64,000 nt of DNA from Azophilus sp965116165 (GCA_965116165.1 OZ220484.1:744001-808000); one strand, 5' to 3'; shown: positions 1-8,640, counted from the stretch's first letter. Notes: generated from the sequence alone by a model not told the origin. A program made the numbers and translations.

Positions 1-875
1 TCCGGCACCTCGATGCCGGCCATCTTCTCCACGGCCATCACATAGGGCAGGTTGTTCATCACCCCGCCCAGGTAGTCCACCCGGTCGGTATAGGGGATAT
101 AGGTATGCCAGGACTGGCGCTCCCCCATCTTTTCGGCGCCGCGGTGATGGTAGCCGATGTCCGGCACCGCATCGACGATCACCTCGCCGTCGAGCTGCAG
201 GGCGATACGGAAAACGCCGTGCACACTCGGGTGATTGGGGCCGAGGTTCAGGAACATGAAATCGGTGCGCCTGGCGGTCTTGGTCATGCCCCACTCTTCC
301 GGCACGAAGCGCAGGCTTTCCTGTTGTTCGTCAAGGATGGCCTCCGACATCCGAAACGGATCCATCTCCGTGGCCCGCGCCGGGTGGTCCTTGCGCAAGG
401 GATGCCCTTCCCACAGGGGCGGGGTCAGAATCCGATACAGGTTGGGGTGGCCCTCGAAATCGACGCCGAACAGGTCGAAACCCTCCCGCTCGTACCAATT
501 CGCCGCCGGCCACAGGCCGGTGAGGGTCGGTGCCCGGGCATCGTCCTCCGGAAGTGCCACCTTGATGCGCAGGTCTTCGTTGCGGTCCAGCGAAATCAGG
601 TGATAGAAAACGGTGAAGTCGGAATCCGGCAACCCATGCCGATGCTCGCGGACGCGCTCATCGACCACGGATAGGTCGAACAGCATGGGATAGGCGGGTT
701 TAACCGCCCGCATCACTTCCAGCAGGCGCTCCCGGGGAACCCAGATGTTGGGGATGCCGTCAGCGCTCTCCTGATACCGCAAATCGGCGCCGAAACGCTC
801 AAGCATGTCGCCGGCCCCGCCACCCATCATCGCCTGCCGACCGGCCGCCACCGGATGCTCCGCTACTTCAGCCAT
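1..875 (-). CDS. nuoCD: NADH-quinone oxidoreductase subunit C/D fusion (partial, 3' end outside window)
   Basis: Fused subunit C/D of respiratory complex I, peripheral-arm proteins that help form the quinone site. From the ATG at 875 about 291 residues are visible; the rest lies left of base 1. The first ~200 residues are the NuoC (30 kDa) part, including the stretch WEGHPLRKDHP; the NuoD (49 kDa) part then begins with LGPNHPSVHG and runs through GYHHRGAEK and YTDRVDYLGG. No stop separates the parts, so this is a genuine fusion, as known from many gammaproteobacteria. The gene starts two bases after the nuoB stop, giving the usual order nuoA-nuoB-nuoCD. The start is chosen because it is the first ATG after the nuoB stop and begins MAEVAEHPV, although no strong ribosome binding site is visible. 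Confidence 0.95.
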   Translation of the reverse strand, partial: MAEVAEHPVAAGRQAMMGGGAGDMLERFGADLRYQESADGIPNIWVPRERLLEVMRAVKPAYPMLFDLSVVDERVREHRHGLPDSDFTVFYHLISLDRNEDLRIKVALPEDDARAPTLTGLWPAANWYEREGFDLFGVDFEGHPNLYRILTPPLWEGHPLRKDHPARATEMDPFRMSEAILDEQQESLRFVPEEWGMTKTARRTDFMFLNLGPNHPSVHGVFRIALQLDGEVIVDAVPDIGYHHRGAEKMGERQSWHTYIPYTDRVDYLGGVMNNLPYVMAVEKMAGIEVP

Positions 876-877
876 CG

Positions 878-1561
878 CTATTTTCTCGCCTGACGCAGCA
901 GATCCTTGGAAAGCGGCGCATCGCCAACGCCGCCGGGTTCATCGAGGTTGGTGGCGCGCATGCGCTCGGGCGTACGCGCATCACGCTGGCTCGGCTGAAA
1001 TTTGCTGACGGCGCCGTCCTCGCCGACCAGCCAACTGTAGGGTCGCGGACGGCTCTTCACCGCCTCCTGCAAGAGCGTCAGCCCCTGTATGAAGGCTTCC
1101 GGGCGCGGCGGACAGCCCGGCACATAAACATCCACGGGCAGGAATTTGTCGACCCCCTGCACCACACTGTAGATATCGAACATACCGCCGGAATTCGCGC
1201 AGGAGCCCATGGAAATGACCCACTTGGGATCCAATAGCTGGTCGTATAGGTGTTGCAGCACCGGCGCCATCTTGCGGAATACGGTGCCGGATATGACGAT
1301 CAGGTCCGCTTGGCGGGGGGTCGCGCGAATCACCTCGGCGCCAAAACGGGAAATATCGTGGCGGGAGGTCAGTGAGGTGGCCATTTCGACGTAACAGCAG
1401 GACAACCCGAAATTGAATGGCCACAGCGAGTTGGCCCGCCCCCAGGCGACGAGGTCGTCGAGTTTGGCGGTGAGGAAGCCCTTGGCGGTCTGCTCGTCAT
1501 AAACCCGGTCGGGTTCCGCCATCGACGCGCCGGGCTCGGTTTTGACCAATCGCCACTGCAT
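878..1561 (-). CDS. nuoB: NADH-quinone oxidoreductase subunit B
   Basis: Subunit B of complex I, the protein that carries iron-sulfur cluster N2, the last electron carrier before quinone. The 227-residue product has all four expected cluster cysteines: the tandem pair in LSCCYVEM (about 55-56), one in SMGSCANSGGMFD (about 121) and one in YVPGCPPRPE (about 150). I start it at the ATG at 1561 (MQWRLVKTEPG); an in-frame GTG nine bases upstream would only add three residues. The C-terminal ~45 residues after the conserved core are a charged extension of a kind common in NuoB. It ends two bases before nuoCD. Unusually, 280 bases with hairpins separate it from nuoA. Confidence 0.95.
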   Translation of the reverse strand: MQWRLVKTEPGASMAEPDRVYDEQTAKGFLTAKLDDLVAWGRANSLWPFNFGLSCCYVEMATSLTSRHDISRFGAEVIRATPRQADLIVISGTVFRKMAPVLQHLYDQLLDPKWVISMGSCANSGGMFDIYSVVQGVDKFLPVDVYVPGCPPRPEAFIQGLTLLQEAVKSRPRPYSWLVGEDGAVSKFQPSQRDARTPERMRATNLDEPGGVGDAPLSKDLLRQARK

Positions 1562-1607
1562 CAGCAACACCCCCCGCGCCCCAGGAGCCCGCGCCGTAGG
1601 AAATTCT

Positions 1608-1698
1608 CGTGGGAGCGGATCCCACCGCAGACCATTCCCGGAATAAAATCGCGAAGAACCCTAGGCATCACCCCCACTTTGGTGGTGCTTCTTAGGGT
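1608..1698. repeat. REP-like hairpins in the nuoA-nuoB spacer
   Basis: The 280-base spacer 1562-1841 between nuoA and nuoB has no convincing gene. It holds a perfect short stem, GTGGGA/TCCCAC around a 5-base loop (1609-1625), and a longer imperfect stem closed by ACCCTA at 1658 and TAGGGT at 1698 with CATCACC/GGTGGTG inside. The first resembles extragenic palindromes (REP type) common in gammaproteobacteria. Such a long spacer inside the nuo operon is unusual and could tune expression of the downstream subunits. Confidence 0.5.
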
Positions 1699-1841
1699 AT
1701 TTCGGCTGCATATTCCCACCACCAACACTCGTAGGTGTTCTACAGCGCAAGCGCGGATTTCCGGCCCGGTTTGCATCCCGCGGGCGGCGCGGCATCGATG
1801 GCCGGGCGGCCGCGCGCGCGCTACAACCTCAAGCGCACCCA

Positions 1842-2306
1842 TCATCGCTCTCCACCCTCGGCGTCCGTCGGTCCGGCCATCGCGTACTTCCGGCGCAGCA
1901 GCCGCTGCTTGACGCCCCAATCGAGCGCGCCGGTTCGCAACTCGTAAACCAGCGCAACCAGCAGGACTAGGATGAAGATGCCGGCGCCCGCGTAGCCACG
2001 CCAGCCCAACTCGAAGAACGCAACCGCCCACGCAAATATGAAGATGGTTTCGAGATCGAATATCACAAAAAACATGGCGATGAGATAGAACTCGATCGAC
2101 AACCGGGTTTCGTCGGCCTCGCCCACCGAAACGATACCGGACTCGAACGGCATGTTGGTGGCTTTCTTGCGGGGGGTGCGGGAACCGAGCAACCAGGAAC
2201 CGATGTAAACGATGCCCAAAACGCCGACCACCAGCGCCGTGTATATAAGCAGCGGCCAGATATCCAGGCCGCTTGTGGCCGCATCCAAGGCTGTCTCCGA
2301 CGCCAC
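1842..2306 (-). CDS. nuoA: NADH-quinone oxidoreductase subunit A
   Basis: Small membrane subunit A of complex I, part of the junction between membrane and peripheral arms. The 154-residue product has three hydrophobic segments (about 17-40, 72-95 and 103-125) and the family signature in the second loop, including NMPFESG and the acidic FVIFDLETIF stretch. The start is a GTG at 2306, preceded on the minus strand by a strong AAGGAGG ribosome binding site at about 2311-2317, which decides the start. The C-terminal ~30 residues are hydrophilic and somewhat longer than in Escherichia coli. It is the first gene of the nuo operon here. Confidence 0.95.
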   Translation of the reverse strand: MASETALDAATSGLDIWPLLIYTALVVGVLGIVYIGSWLLGSRTPRKKATNMPFESGIVSVGEADETRLSIEFYLIAMFFVIFDLETIFIFAWAVAFFELGWRGYAGAGIFILVLLVALVYELRTGALDWGVKQRLLRRKYAMAGPTDAEGGER

Positions 2307-2438
2307 GGAGCCTCCTTAAAGAACTTAGAGTTTGGGGTTGGAGTGCCCGGACAGGCCGCTCACCAGCCCGCACCCGACAAAACGGGATGCGACAATAATG
2401 GTGGACTTCCCCAAGCGCAAGGGTTATCGACCAATTGG

Positions 2439-2468
2439 TATAAATCTACCGGGCAATATGCCGTCCAA
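2439..2468 (-). promoter_or_regulatory. Possible nuo promoter
   Basis: On the minus strand TTGGAC (2468-2463) and TTTATA (2444-2439) are separated by 18 bases, a plausible sigma70-type promoter about 130 bases upstream of nuoA and just after the stop of the preceding deacetylase gene. This is pattern matching only. Confidence 0.35.
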
Positions 2469-2473
2469 TTCGG

Positions 2474-3385
2474 CTACAACATGCCGCGCACGTGCAACGC
2501 CGCGCACCGCGCCAGGGCGTCGAGGTCATAGCCCCCCTCCAGCGCCGAAACGATGCGGCCCGAGGCATGGCGCCGGGCGGCATCGACGATCAGTTCGGTG
2601 ACCCAGCGATAGTCGTCGTCGATCAATTCGAGGCCGGCCAGCGGATCCGCCTCGTGGGCATCGAAGCCGGCCGAGACGAGTATGAGCTCGGGCTGGTGCG
2701 CCTCGAGAGCCGGCAGCCAATCGCGTTCAATGGCCGTGCGAAATCCCCTGCTGCCCGTGCCCGCGGCCAAGGGTGTATTGACGATGTTGGGTCGATCCAA
2801 ATCCTGGCGGATACCGGGGTAGTAGGGGTATTGAAAGCTGGAACAGACCAGAACCTCCGGTCGCTCGGCGAACATCTCGACCGTCCCGTTACCGTGGTGC
2901 ACATCGAAATCCAGAACGGTAACGCGACCGAACTCGTCAAGCGCCCGGTCCGCACCGACGGCAATGCTGTTGAAAAAACAGAACCCCATCACCGCTGACG
3001 ATTCCGCATGGTGCCCCGGTGGGCGCACGGCGCAGAAGGCGCGCCGGCCGGCGGCGCCCAGCACATGTTCGACGGCCTCGACGACAGCCCCCGCGGCGAG
3101 CCGGGCCGCATTGACGGACCCGGGACTCATTGCCGTATCCCCCTCCACCCGCACAAGGCCGCTTTCCGGGGCGGCCTCCGCAATGGCCTCCACATACCGC
3201 CGACCGTGAACCCGGACCAAATCATCATCGTCCGCCGGACGCGGCGTACACACCGACATCTGATCGAGCAGACCCTCAGCCCGCAGGCGATCCATCACCG
3301 CCGTGAGCCGGGCGGGCCGTTCGGGATGTCCGGGTGGTGCTTCGTGCGCCAGGCACTCGCTGTGCGTAAACAATTCCATCTTCAT
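2474..3385 (-). CDS. Histone deacetylase / acetoin utilization family hydrolase
   Basis: Zinc-dependent deacetylase of the arginase/deacetylase fold, removing acyl groups from amines such as acetylated polyamines or lysines; the bacterial substrate cannot be read from sequence. The 303-residue product shows the class signatures in order: HPERPARL near the N-terminus, the catalytic double histidine in RPPGHHAE, the zinc-binding DFDVHHGNGT, a further zinc aspartate in AGFDAHEADPL and the C-terminal EGGYDLDAL. I start at the ATG at 3385 (MKMELFTHSEC); longer versions to 3433 would overlap hicA without adding a family-like N-terminus, and ATG 3379 is also possible. It lies 34 bases downstream of hicA on the same strand and may be cotranscribed with it. 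Confidence 0.9.
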   Translation of the reverse strand: MKMELFTHSECLAHEAPPGHPERPARLTAVMDRLRAEGLLDQMSVCTPRPADDDDLVRVHGRRYVEAIAEAAPESGLVRVEGDTAMSPGSVNAARLAAGAVVEAVEHVLGAAGRRAFCAVRPPGHHAESSAVMGFCFFNSIAVGADRALDEFGRVTVLDFDVHHGNGTVEMFAERPEVLVCSSFQYPYYPGIRQDLDRPNIVNTPLAAGTGSRGFRTAIERDWLPALEAHQPELILVSAGFDAHEADPLAGLELIDDDYRWVTELIVDAARRHASGRIVSALEGGYDLDALARCAALHVRGML

Positions 3386-3419
3386 GGCCGATTTGCATGG
3401 GCAATCGCAGAATACAACA

Positions 3420-3665
3420 TCAGTCAGCCACAAACTCGGGCCGAAGCTCTTCCGCGGGTATGAAACGGCTCGCCTGACGATAAATCGCGCTCAATGTCCC
3501 CACTGTCAGGTCGCGATGCATGGGAACAACGAGAATTTCCCTCCGCCCGGTTGCGGCGACCCGCACAAGCTTGGAGTGGCTGCCGCGTGTCGACGCGACC
3601 TCGAATCCGCAGCGGCGGAGAATCCGCACAACCTCCCGAGCCTTGAGCCGCTTGAGGCGGGGCAT
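3420..3665 (-). CDS. hicA: HicA-family mRNA interferase toxin
   Basis: Type II toxin of the HicA (YcfA) family, a small double-stranded-RNA-binding-fold RNase that cleaves mRNA. The 81-residue product has the family layout: basic N-terminus MPRLKRLKAREVVRIL, GFEVASTRGSHSKLV with the catalytic histidine in GSH, and the VVPMHRDLTVGTL stretch toward the C-terminus. The ATG at 3665 lies six bases after the stop of hicB, so the pair is arranged antitoxin first. Length and motifs look intact, so an active toxin is expected. Its stop lies 34 bases before the deacetylase-family gene. Confidence 0.85.
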   Translation of the reverse strand: MPRLKRLKAREVVRILRRCGFEVASTRGSHSKLVRVAATGRREILVVPMHRDLTVGTLSAIYRQASRFIPAEELRPEFVAD

Positions 3666-3671
3666 CCAAAA

Positions 3672-4217
3672 CTAGCCTGGAAGGGCCGATGTCTCGAAGC
3701 TGAGGACGAGTTTCGGTCGCGGCGGCAACCCCAGTACCGCCGGGTCTTCGTCACTCATATAGAGATCGATGCCGTCGCGGAGATTGCGCAACGTCTCGTC
3801 GAGGGAATGACCCTGGGTTACCACGGCAAGTTCCAGACATTCCGCGGTATAGCGACCACCTTCCTCAAAGATCGCGGCGTGTATGGTCGAGCGCACGGAC
3901 GATGGAGCGACCCCATGGGCGGAATCCGCATCGGCAACCACAAAGTTCTCTCTGCCTGTGTGCGAACCAGCGTAGGGCGATTGGCGGTAAGGCCTTTCGA
4001 CGACGTATCGGCCCCGGTCCAAGCGCTTGAAGTAGGGCCATCGGTGGGCGTGGTGGCTTGGCGCATTAACGCAGCAGCGGCTGACGATATGGGTTCGCAC
4101 AGAATTTTCATTGCGATGCGGCAGGGCGCGAACAATGTCCACGGGGGTAAAGCTCCAGTCACCCCGAGCCGCGCCAAGGCGACGGGCTGCGGCCAGTACT
4201 TCTTCGTGTATTTTCAT
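3672..4217 (-). CDS. hicB: HicB-like antitoxin with an N-terminal winged-helix-like extension
   Basis: Antitoxin partner of hicA. The C-terminal part (about residues 105-181) is a HicB domain: SSVRSTIHAAIFEEGGRY, AECLELAVVTQG, then the helix of SLDETLRNLRDGIDLYMSD. The N-terminal ~75 residues (MKIHEEVLAAARRLGA, FTPVDIVRALP, ENSVRTHIVSRCCVNAPSHH, PYFKRLDRGRYVV) resemble a separate winged-helix-like domain (DUF7669-like) found in other prokaryotic proteins. Most HicB proteins carry a C-terminal HTH or ribbon-helix-helix instead, so this domain order is uncommon. Start chosen at ATG 4217; an upstream in-frame TTG at 4250 is less likely. The domain name for the N-terminal part is from memory of the family pattern. 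Confidence 0.75.
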   Translation of the reverse strand: MKIHEEVLAAARRLGAARGDWSFTPVDIVRALPHRNENSVRTHIVSRCCVNAPSHHAHRWPYFKRLDRGRYVVERPYRQSPYAGSHTGRENFVVADADSAHGVAPSSVRSTIHAAIFEEGGRYTAECLELAVVTQGHSLDETLRNLRDGIDLYMSDEDPAVLGLPPRPKLVLSFETSALPG

Positions 4218-4407
4218 CGGGCAACCCGACTTGTTAATAAAAACGATCAAATATTACACAGCGCATTCAAGATTGTCGATTTGGCGTGGCTGCGGCGCTG
4301 GAATATCGAACACCCAGCGAGTACCTTGTCGAATCGGGAGGCCTCCCGGTCTCCGGTGCCAAAAGTACCGAACCTGTACAATTCAGCTTTTCAACCCAGG
4401 CACCCCA

Positions 4408-5469
4408 ATGTCGGCAAGACTGGACGCGCAAGTGAAAAAGGTAACGATCTTCGATGTTGCCGAGCTGGCGGGCGTCTCCATAAAGACCGTCTCGCGGGTT
4501 CTCAACAACGAAGCCAACGTGCGCGAAAATACCCGCGCAAATGTGCTGCGCGCGGTTGGCGAGCTACGCTACAGGCCCAATGCGGCGGCGCGCGAGCTTT
4601 CCGGCAGGCGCTCCCGCGCCATCGGTCTTGTTTACGAGAACGCGGAGGAGTTCAACTACACCTCCGCCGTGTTGGACGGTGCGCTCGGTGCCTGCGAGGC
4701 GCACGGCTATTCCCTGTTGCTGTGCCCCCTCAACCTGCCCAACCCCGACCCGGGGGAGCGCGTCGGGGAATTTGCCACCCAGACTCGGGTGGAAGGCATC
4801 GTGCTGCCGGCGCCGGTGAGCGATATGGCGGCGGTCACCGGCTTGCTGCGGGACATGAAAATTCCCGTCGCGGCCATAGCGCCCAGAGACCCGCTGCCGG
4901 CGGAGATCAACATCGCCTGCGAGGACGAGGAGGCGACTTTCTCGCTCACGGACTACCTGGTCGGGCAGGGACACCGGTCCATCGGCCATATCAAGGGCCA
5001 TCCAGAACATGGCGCCAGCGCCCAGCGATTTGCCGGATACCGGCGGGCGTTGCGGGAACATGGTCTCGCGTTTGCGCCTGGGCTGGTGCGGCAGGGCTAC
5101 TTCGACTTCGATTCCGGTAAAAGCGCCGCCGCCGCACTGCTCGACCTGCCGGAACCGCCGACCGCCATCGTCGCCGGCAACGACGACATGGCCGCGGGCG
5201 TGCTTTTCGAAGCGCGGGAACGCGGCCTGTCGGTACCGGGCCAATTGTCCGTTGTCGGGTTCGACGACACACGAATTGCCTCGCGCATGTGGCCTCCGCT
5301 GACCACTGTGCGCCAGCCTATCCCGCAGATGGCGGAGACCGCCGCCCGCCTCCTGATCGATAAACTGAACGGTGAGCCGGTGGAATCGCCGCAAGAACCG
5401 TTCGCATGCGAAGTGATCATACGCAGTTCCACCGTTCGGCTGGCCGAGGCCGGGCCCCGCAATTGTTGA
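4408..5469 (+). CDS. LacI-family transcriptional regulator of the glycoside locus
   Basis: Cytosolic repressor that binds DNA as a dimer and releases it on binding a sugar. The 353-residue product has the LacI helix-turn-helix at its N-terminus (TIFDVAELAGVSIKTVSRVL, hinge helix region RYRPNAAARELSG) followed by a periplasmic-binding-protein-like sensor domain with VAGNDDMAAG and the VVGFDDTRIASRMWPPLTT block. Start at ATG 4408 because the HTH begins 13 residues later; a longer frame to 4111 is not supported. The stop codon at 5467-5469 lies inside a perfect palindrome that also overlaps the promoter of the downstream hydrolase genes. The neighbours suggest it controls beta-glucan or similar glycoside use. 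Confidence 0.9.
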   Translation: MSARLDAQVKKVTIFDVAELAGVSIKTVSRVLNNEANVRENTRANVLRAVGELRYRPNAAARELSGRRSRAIGLVYENAEEFNYTSAVLDGALGACEAHGYSLLLCPLNLPNPDPGERVGEFATQTRVEGIVLPAPVSDMAAVTGLLRDMKIPVAAIAPRDPLPAEINIACEDEEATFSLTDYLVGQGHRSIGHIKGHPEHGASAQRFAGYRRALREHGLAFAPGLVRQGYFDFDSGKSAAAALLDLPEPPTAIVAGNDDMAAGVLFEARERGLSVPGQLSVVGFDDTRIASRMWPPLTTVRQPIPQMAETAARLLIDKLNGEPVESPQEPFACEVIIRSSTVRLAEAGPRNC

Positions 5470-5480
5470 CAGCGCTGTCA
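5467..5480. promoter_or_regulatory. LacI-type operator upstream of the glycoside hydrolase operon
   Basis: TGACAGCGCTGTCA is a perfect 14-bp palindrome with the central CG expected of LacI-family operators. It overlaps the -35-like TTGACA at 5466-5471; a weak -10-like TAAAAG follows. Variants of the same site occur at 8866-8879 and 8900-8913, which supports a shared regulator. Confidence 0.7.
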
Positions 5481-5533
5481 TCACGCTGGTAAAAGCCCTC
5501 GCTTCGAAATTCCCAAGGTTGACAAAGGAGGAG

Positions 5534-6835
5534 ATGGGCTCGCGAGCATCCGTTCTGCGCACGGTGTTGTGTCTGGTCGCCATGTTGATGGACAACACCG
5601 CCGCGATTGCGCAATCCGTCACCATACCCGTGGAAATCAGGGGAACATCCGGCAACTTTGTACTTTATCGGGGCGGCGAGCCCTATGTCGTTAAAGGAGC
5701 CGGCGCCCAGTCCGTGGACGATCTCGCCTCGCTCGCCCGCCACGGCGCCAACTCGGTGCGCAACTGGGCGGTCGACGACAGCGGTTTTCTGGACCGGGCG
5801 CAGGAGCTTGGCCTGACCGTGGCCCTAGGCTTGGACGTGCAACGGGAACGGCACGGTTTCGATTACAACGACAGCGCGGCGGTCACGGATCAGTTCGAAC
5901 GTCTGCGGGCCCAGGTGCTGGCGTACCGGAACCATCCGGCGCTCCTGGCCTGGATCATCGGCAATGAGCTGAACCACGACTATCGGAATCCGGCCGTCTA
6001 TGACGCCGTGAACGACCTTTCGAAGATGATCCACGCGCTCGACCCCCATCACCCGACCACCACCACCACCGCCGGGATCGACCGGTCGCTTGCGCAGGTT
6101 ATTCAGGCGCGGGCACCGGACCTGGACTTCCTGAGCATCCAGGTCTACGGGGGGCTGTTCGGACTGCGGGAAACTTTGGCGGATATTCGGCTGAACATGC
6201 CACTGATGGTGACCGAGTGGGGCACCATCGGCCACTGGGAAGTGCAAAAGACCCCCTGGGGGGCCCCCATCGAACCCACGAGCACCGAAAAGGCGCGCCG
6301 TTTCCGGACCGGGTACGAGCGGGTGCTGGTGCCCATGGCCGATCGGCTGATCGGCAACTACGCCTTTCTATGGGGCCAGAAGCAGGAGCGCACACCCACC
6401 TGGTACGGGCTGTTCACGGCGGACGGCCAACGTACGGAGGCGGTGGATACGCTGCAGCGCATCTGGACCGGCCAATGGCCGACAAACCGGGCGCCCCAGG
6501 TGCGCGACCTGCTGCTCGACGGCAAACGGGCGACAGACTCCGTGCGCGTGGCGGCGGGCGCGGACTATGTCGCCTCGGTGCGCGCTGTCGATCCCGACCG
6601 GGACAAGCTTGTCTACGACTGGCGGGTATTGCGGGAAAGCCGGGCCACGCAATCCGGCGGCGACCCCGAGGATGTTCCGGAGGAATTCCACTTACCGGAT
6701 ACGACCGGGCGGTCCGCCAAGATCACCTGGCGGGTGCCCGAGCTACCGGGGGCTTACCGACTCTATGTCTATGTGGGCGATGGCCGGGGCGCCGCCGCGC
6801 ACGCCAACATCCCGTTTCTGGTCGTTGAGCCCTAA
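5534..6835 (+). CDS. Secreted glycoside hydrolase, GH2-type TIM-barrel clan
   Basis: Probable exported retaining glycoside hydrolase. Residues about 1-27 form a signal peptide ending near TAAIAQ. The catalytic TIM barrel follows: the acid/base glutamate is expected in WIIGNELNHD (asparagine-glutamate pair at the end of strand 4, typical of clan GH-A) and the nucleophile in LMVTEWG. The C-terminal ~110 residues after NRAPQVRDLL look like a beta-rich Ig-like domain. The architecture resembles GH2 TIM-barrel-only proteins; the exact family and substrate cannot be fixed. ATG 5534 is preferred over TTG 5519, though the AAAGGAGG just upstream is very close to it. It is followed after 17 bases by a GH3 gene and preceded by a LacI operator, so it belongs to the same regulon. 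Confidence 0.8.
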   Translation: MGSRASVLRTVLCLVAMLMDNTAAIAQSVTIPVEIRGTSGNFVLYRGGEPYVVKGAGAQSVDDLASLARHGANSVRNWAVDDSGFLDRAQELGLTVALGLDVQRERHGFDYNDSAAVTDQFERLRAQVLAYRNHPALLAWIIGNELNHDYRNPAVYDAVNDLSKMIHALDPHHPTTTTTAGIDRSLAQVIQARAPDLDFLSIQVYGGLFGLRETLADIRLNMPLMVTEWGTIGHWEVQKTPWGAPIEPTSTEKARRFRTGYERVLVPMADRLIGNYAFLWGQKQERTPTWYGLFTADGQRTEAVDTLQRIWTGQWPTNRAPQVRDLLLDGKRATDSVRVAAGADYVASVRAVDPDRDKLVYDWRVLRESRATQSGGDPEDVPEEFHLPDTTGRSAKITWRVPELPGAYRLYVYVGDGRGAAAHANIPFLVVEP

Positions 6836-6852
6836 TTTTCCGGAAGAACTCG

Positions 6853-8640
6853 ATGTTGAACGCGGAGCACGAAGCCATCGCAACAAAATTGCTGGAGCGG
6901 ATGAATCTCCGGCGGAAGATTGGCCAGATGACCATGGCGGAGCGCCTCTCGGTGGAGCCGGCGGATGTGCGGCGCCACGGTCTCGGTGCCGTTCTCTCCG
7001 GCGGCGGTTCCCACCCGGGCGACAACGCACCCCAAGATTGGGTGCGCATGAACGACGAGTTCTGGCAAGCGGCCGTGGAGGCCGACGACGGGCCGGGCAT
7101 CCCAATCCTCTACGGCTGCGACGCTGTGCACGGCAACAACAATGTGCGGGGGGCCACCATCTTTCCGCACAACATCGGGCTCGGTGCCGCGGGCGATCCG
7201 CAACTGGTCGCAAAAATTGCGCGCATCACCGCCAGGGAAATGCTCGACAGCGGCCTGGACTGGAACTTCGCCCCGACGCTCGCGGTTGTGCAGGATTGCC
7301 GATGGGGCCGCACCTACGAGAGTTTCGGGAACGACCCGCAACGGGTCGCCTCCTTCGGACGACACTATGTGGAGGCGCTGCAGGCGGAGGGCATCATCGG
7401 CTGCGCCAAGCACTGGGTGGGGGATGGGGGTACCGGACACGGGATCGATCAGGGCGAAACCACACTGCCCTGGGAAGAGCTGGACGCGACCCATATCGCG
7501 CCCTACTACCCCGCGCTGGCGGCCAATGTCCTGACGCTGATGGTGTCTTTCAACAGTTGGAACGGAGACAAGTGCCACGGCAGCCGCTTCCTTGTCACCG
7601 AGTTGCTCAAGGGGCGGCTCGGCTTCGACGGACTCGTGCTCTCCGACTGGGATGGCGTCAATTACCTCGATGAAGACTACGGAACCGCCGTGCGCGTCTC
7701 CGTGAACGCCGGACTCGACATGTTCATGGTTCCGGAGCGGTGGCGGGAATTCATCGACGCGCTGGAAGCGCAGGTACGCCTCGGCCAAGTGAGTGGCACG
7801 CGCATCGACGACGCCGTTCGGCGCATCCTGCGCACGAAGCTGCGCTACGGGTTGTTCGACATGCCGCGGCCGGCCCGGCGACCCGGCGTGGGCACCGGCT
7901 GTACCGGCTGTGCGGAGCACAGGGATGTCGCGCGGCGCGCCGTGCGGGAATCGCTCGTGCTGCTCAAGAACGAACAGAATATCCTGCCCCTCAAGCCGGA
8001 CCAGCGGATTCTCGTGGCCGGCAAGAACGCCCACGATCTCGGCCACCAATGCGGGGGCTGGACCCGTAGCTGGCAGGGCGAATCCGGCAACGACACCGTG
8101 GAGGGGACATCCATCTGGCAGGGCATGCGCGAATTGGCGCCGTATGCGCGGCTTAGCGTGCGGGGCCGGGGCGACGATGCCGATGCGGACGAGCACGAGG
8201 TCGCGGTGGTCGTCATCGGCGAAACCCCCTATGCCGAAGGCTTCGGCGATATCCGCTCCAGCGACGACATCCTGGTGCAGACGGGTTCGATGGTCAACGG
8301 CCTGATGAATCCGTTGAAGCCCTACGCGCGATCCCTGGAACTGGGCGCAATCCATCCAGAAGACCTGGCTTGCATCCGCCATATCGCCGCAAAGGGCATT
8401 CCCGTCGTGGCCGTACTCGTTTCCGGCAGGCCGCTGGTTGTCGACCGGGAACTGGCCGCATCCACGGCGTTCGTCGCCGCCTGGCTGCCGGGCAGCGAAG
8501 GACGGGGCATTGCGGAAGTGCTGCTCGGGCACAGCGCGTTCACCGGTCGGCTACCATTGCCCTGGCCGGCCGACGCCGGTTCCCCGGGCAACGAGGCCCT
8601 GTTTCCGGCGGGATACGGGTTGAGTTATACGGGCGGGTAG
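6853..8640 (+). CDS. Glycoside hydrolase family 3 beta-glucosidase
   Basis: Exo-acting beta-glucosidase or related exoglucanase that frees terminal sugars from beta-linked oligosaccharides. The 595-residue product has the GH3 N-terminal barrel (LRRKIGQMT, ILYGCDAVHGNNN, FAPTLAVVQDCRWGRTYES, GCAKHWVGDGGT) with the catalytic nucleophile aspartate in GLVLSDWDGV, and the C-terminal sandwich domain (SLVLLKNEQNILPL, GGWTRSWQGE, VVVIGETPYAEGFGD, LPLPWPADAG). No signal peptide is visible, so it is likely cytosolic or uses an unseen export route. It follows the GH2-type gene by 17 bases and forms a two-gene operon under the LacI-type operator. Confidence 0.95.
   Translation: MLNAEHEAIATKLLERMNLRRKIGQMTMAERLSVEPADVRRHGLGAVLSGGGSHPGDNAPQDWVRMNDEFWQAAVEADDGPGIPILYGCDAVHGNNNVRGATIFPHNIGLGAAGDPQLVAKIARITAREMLDSGLDWNFAPTLAVVQDCRWGRTYESFGNDPQRVASFGRHYVEALQAEGIIGCAKHWVGDGGTGHGIDQGETTLPWEELDATHIAPYYPALAANVLTLMVSFNSWNGDKCHGSRFLVTELLKGRLGFDGLVLSDWDGVNYLDEDYGTAVRVSVNAGLDMFMVPERWREFIDALEAQVRLGQVSGTRIDDAVRRILRTKLRYGLFDMPRPARRPGVGTGCTGCAEHRDVARRAVRESLVLLKNEQNILPLKPDQRILVAGKNAHDLGHQCGGWTRSWQGESGNDTVEGTSIWQGMRELAPYARLSVRGRGDDADADEHEVAVVVIGETPYAEGFGDIRSSDDILVQTGSMVNGLMNPLKPYARSLELGAIHPEDLACIRHIAAKGIPVVAVLVSGRPLVVDRELAASTAFVAAWLPGSEGRGIAEVLLGHSAFTGRLPLPWPADAGSPGNEALFPAGYGLSYTGG

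Noticed and set aside
2307..2480. Possible tRNA genes upstream of nuoA, as found in some genomes
   Set aside because: Neither strand shows a cloverleaf or a GGTTCGAAT-type T-loop here.
3303..5120. 605-codon plus-strand frame crossing hicBA and the LacI gene
   Set aside because: It runs antisense to hicA/hicB and out of frame in the LacI gene; all three of those have recognisable domains, while this frame has none.
6832..8532. 566-codon minus-strand frame opposite the GH3 gene
   Set aside because: GC-rich coding sequence often leaves the opposite strand open. The GH3 frame has complete family motifs; this one has none.
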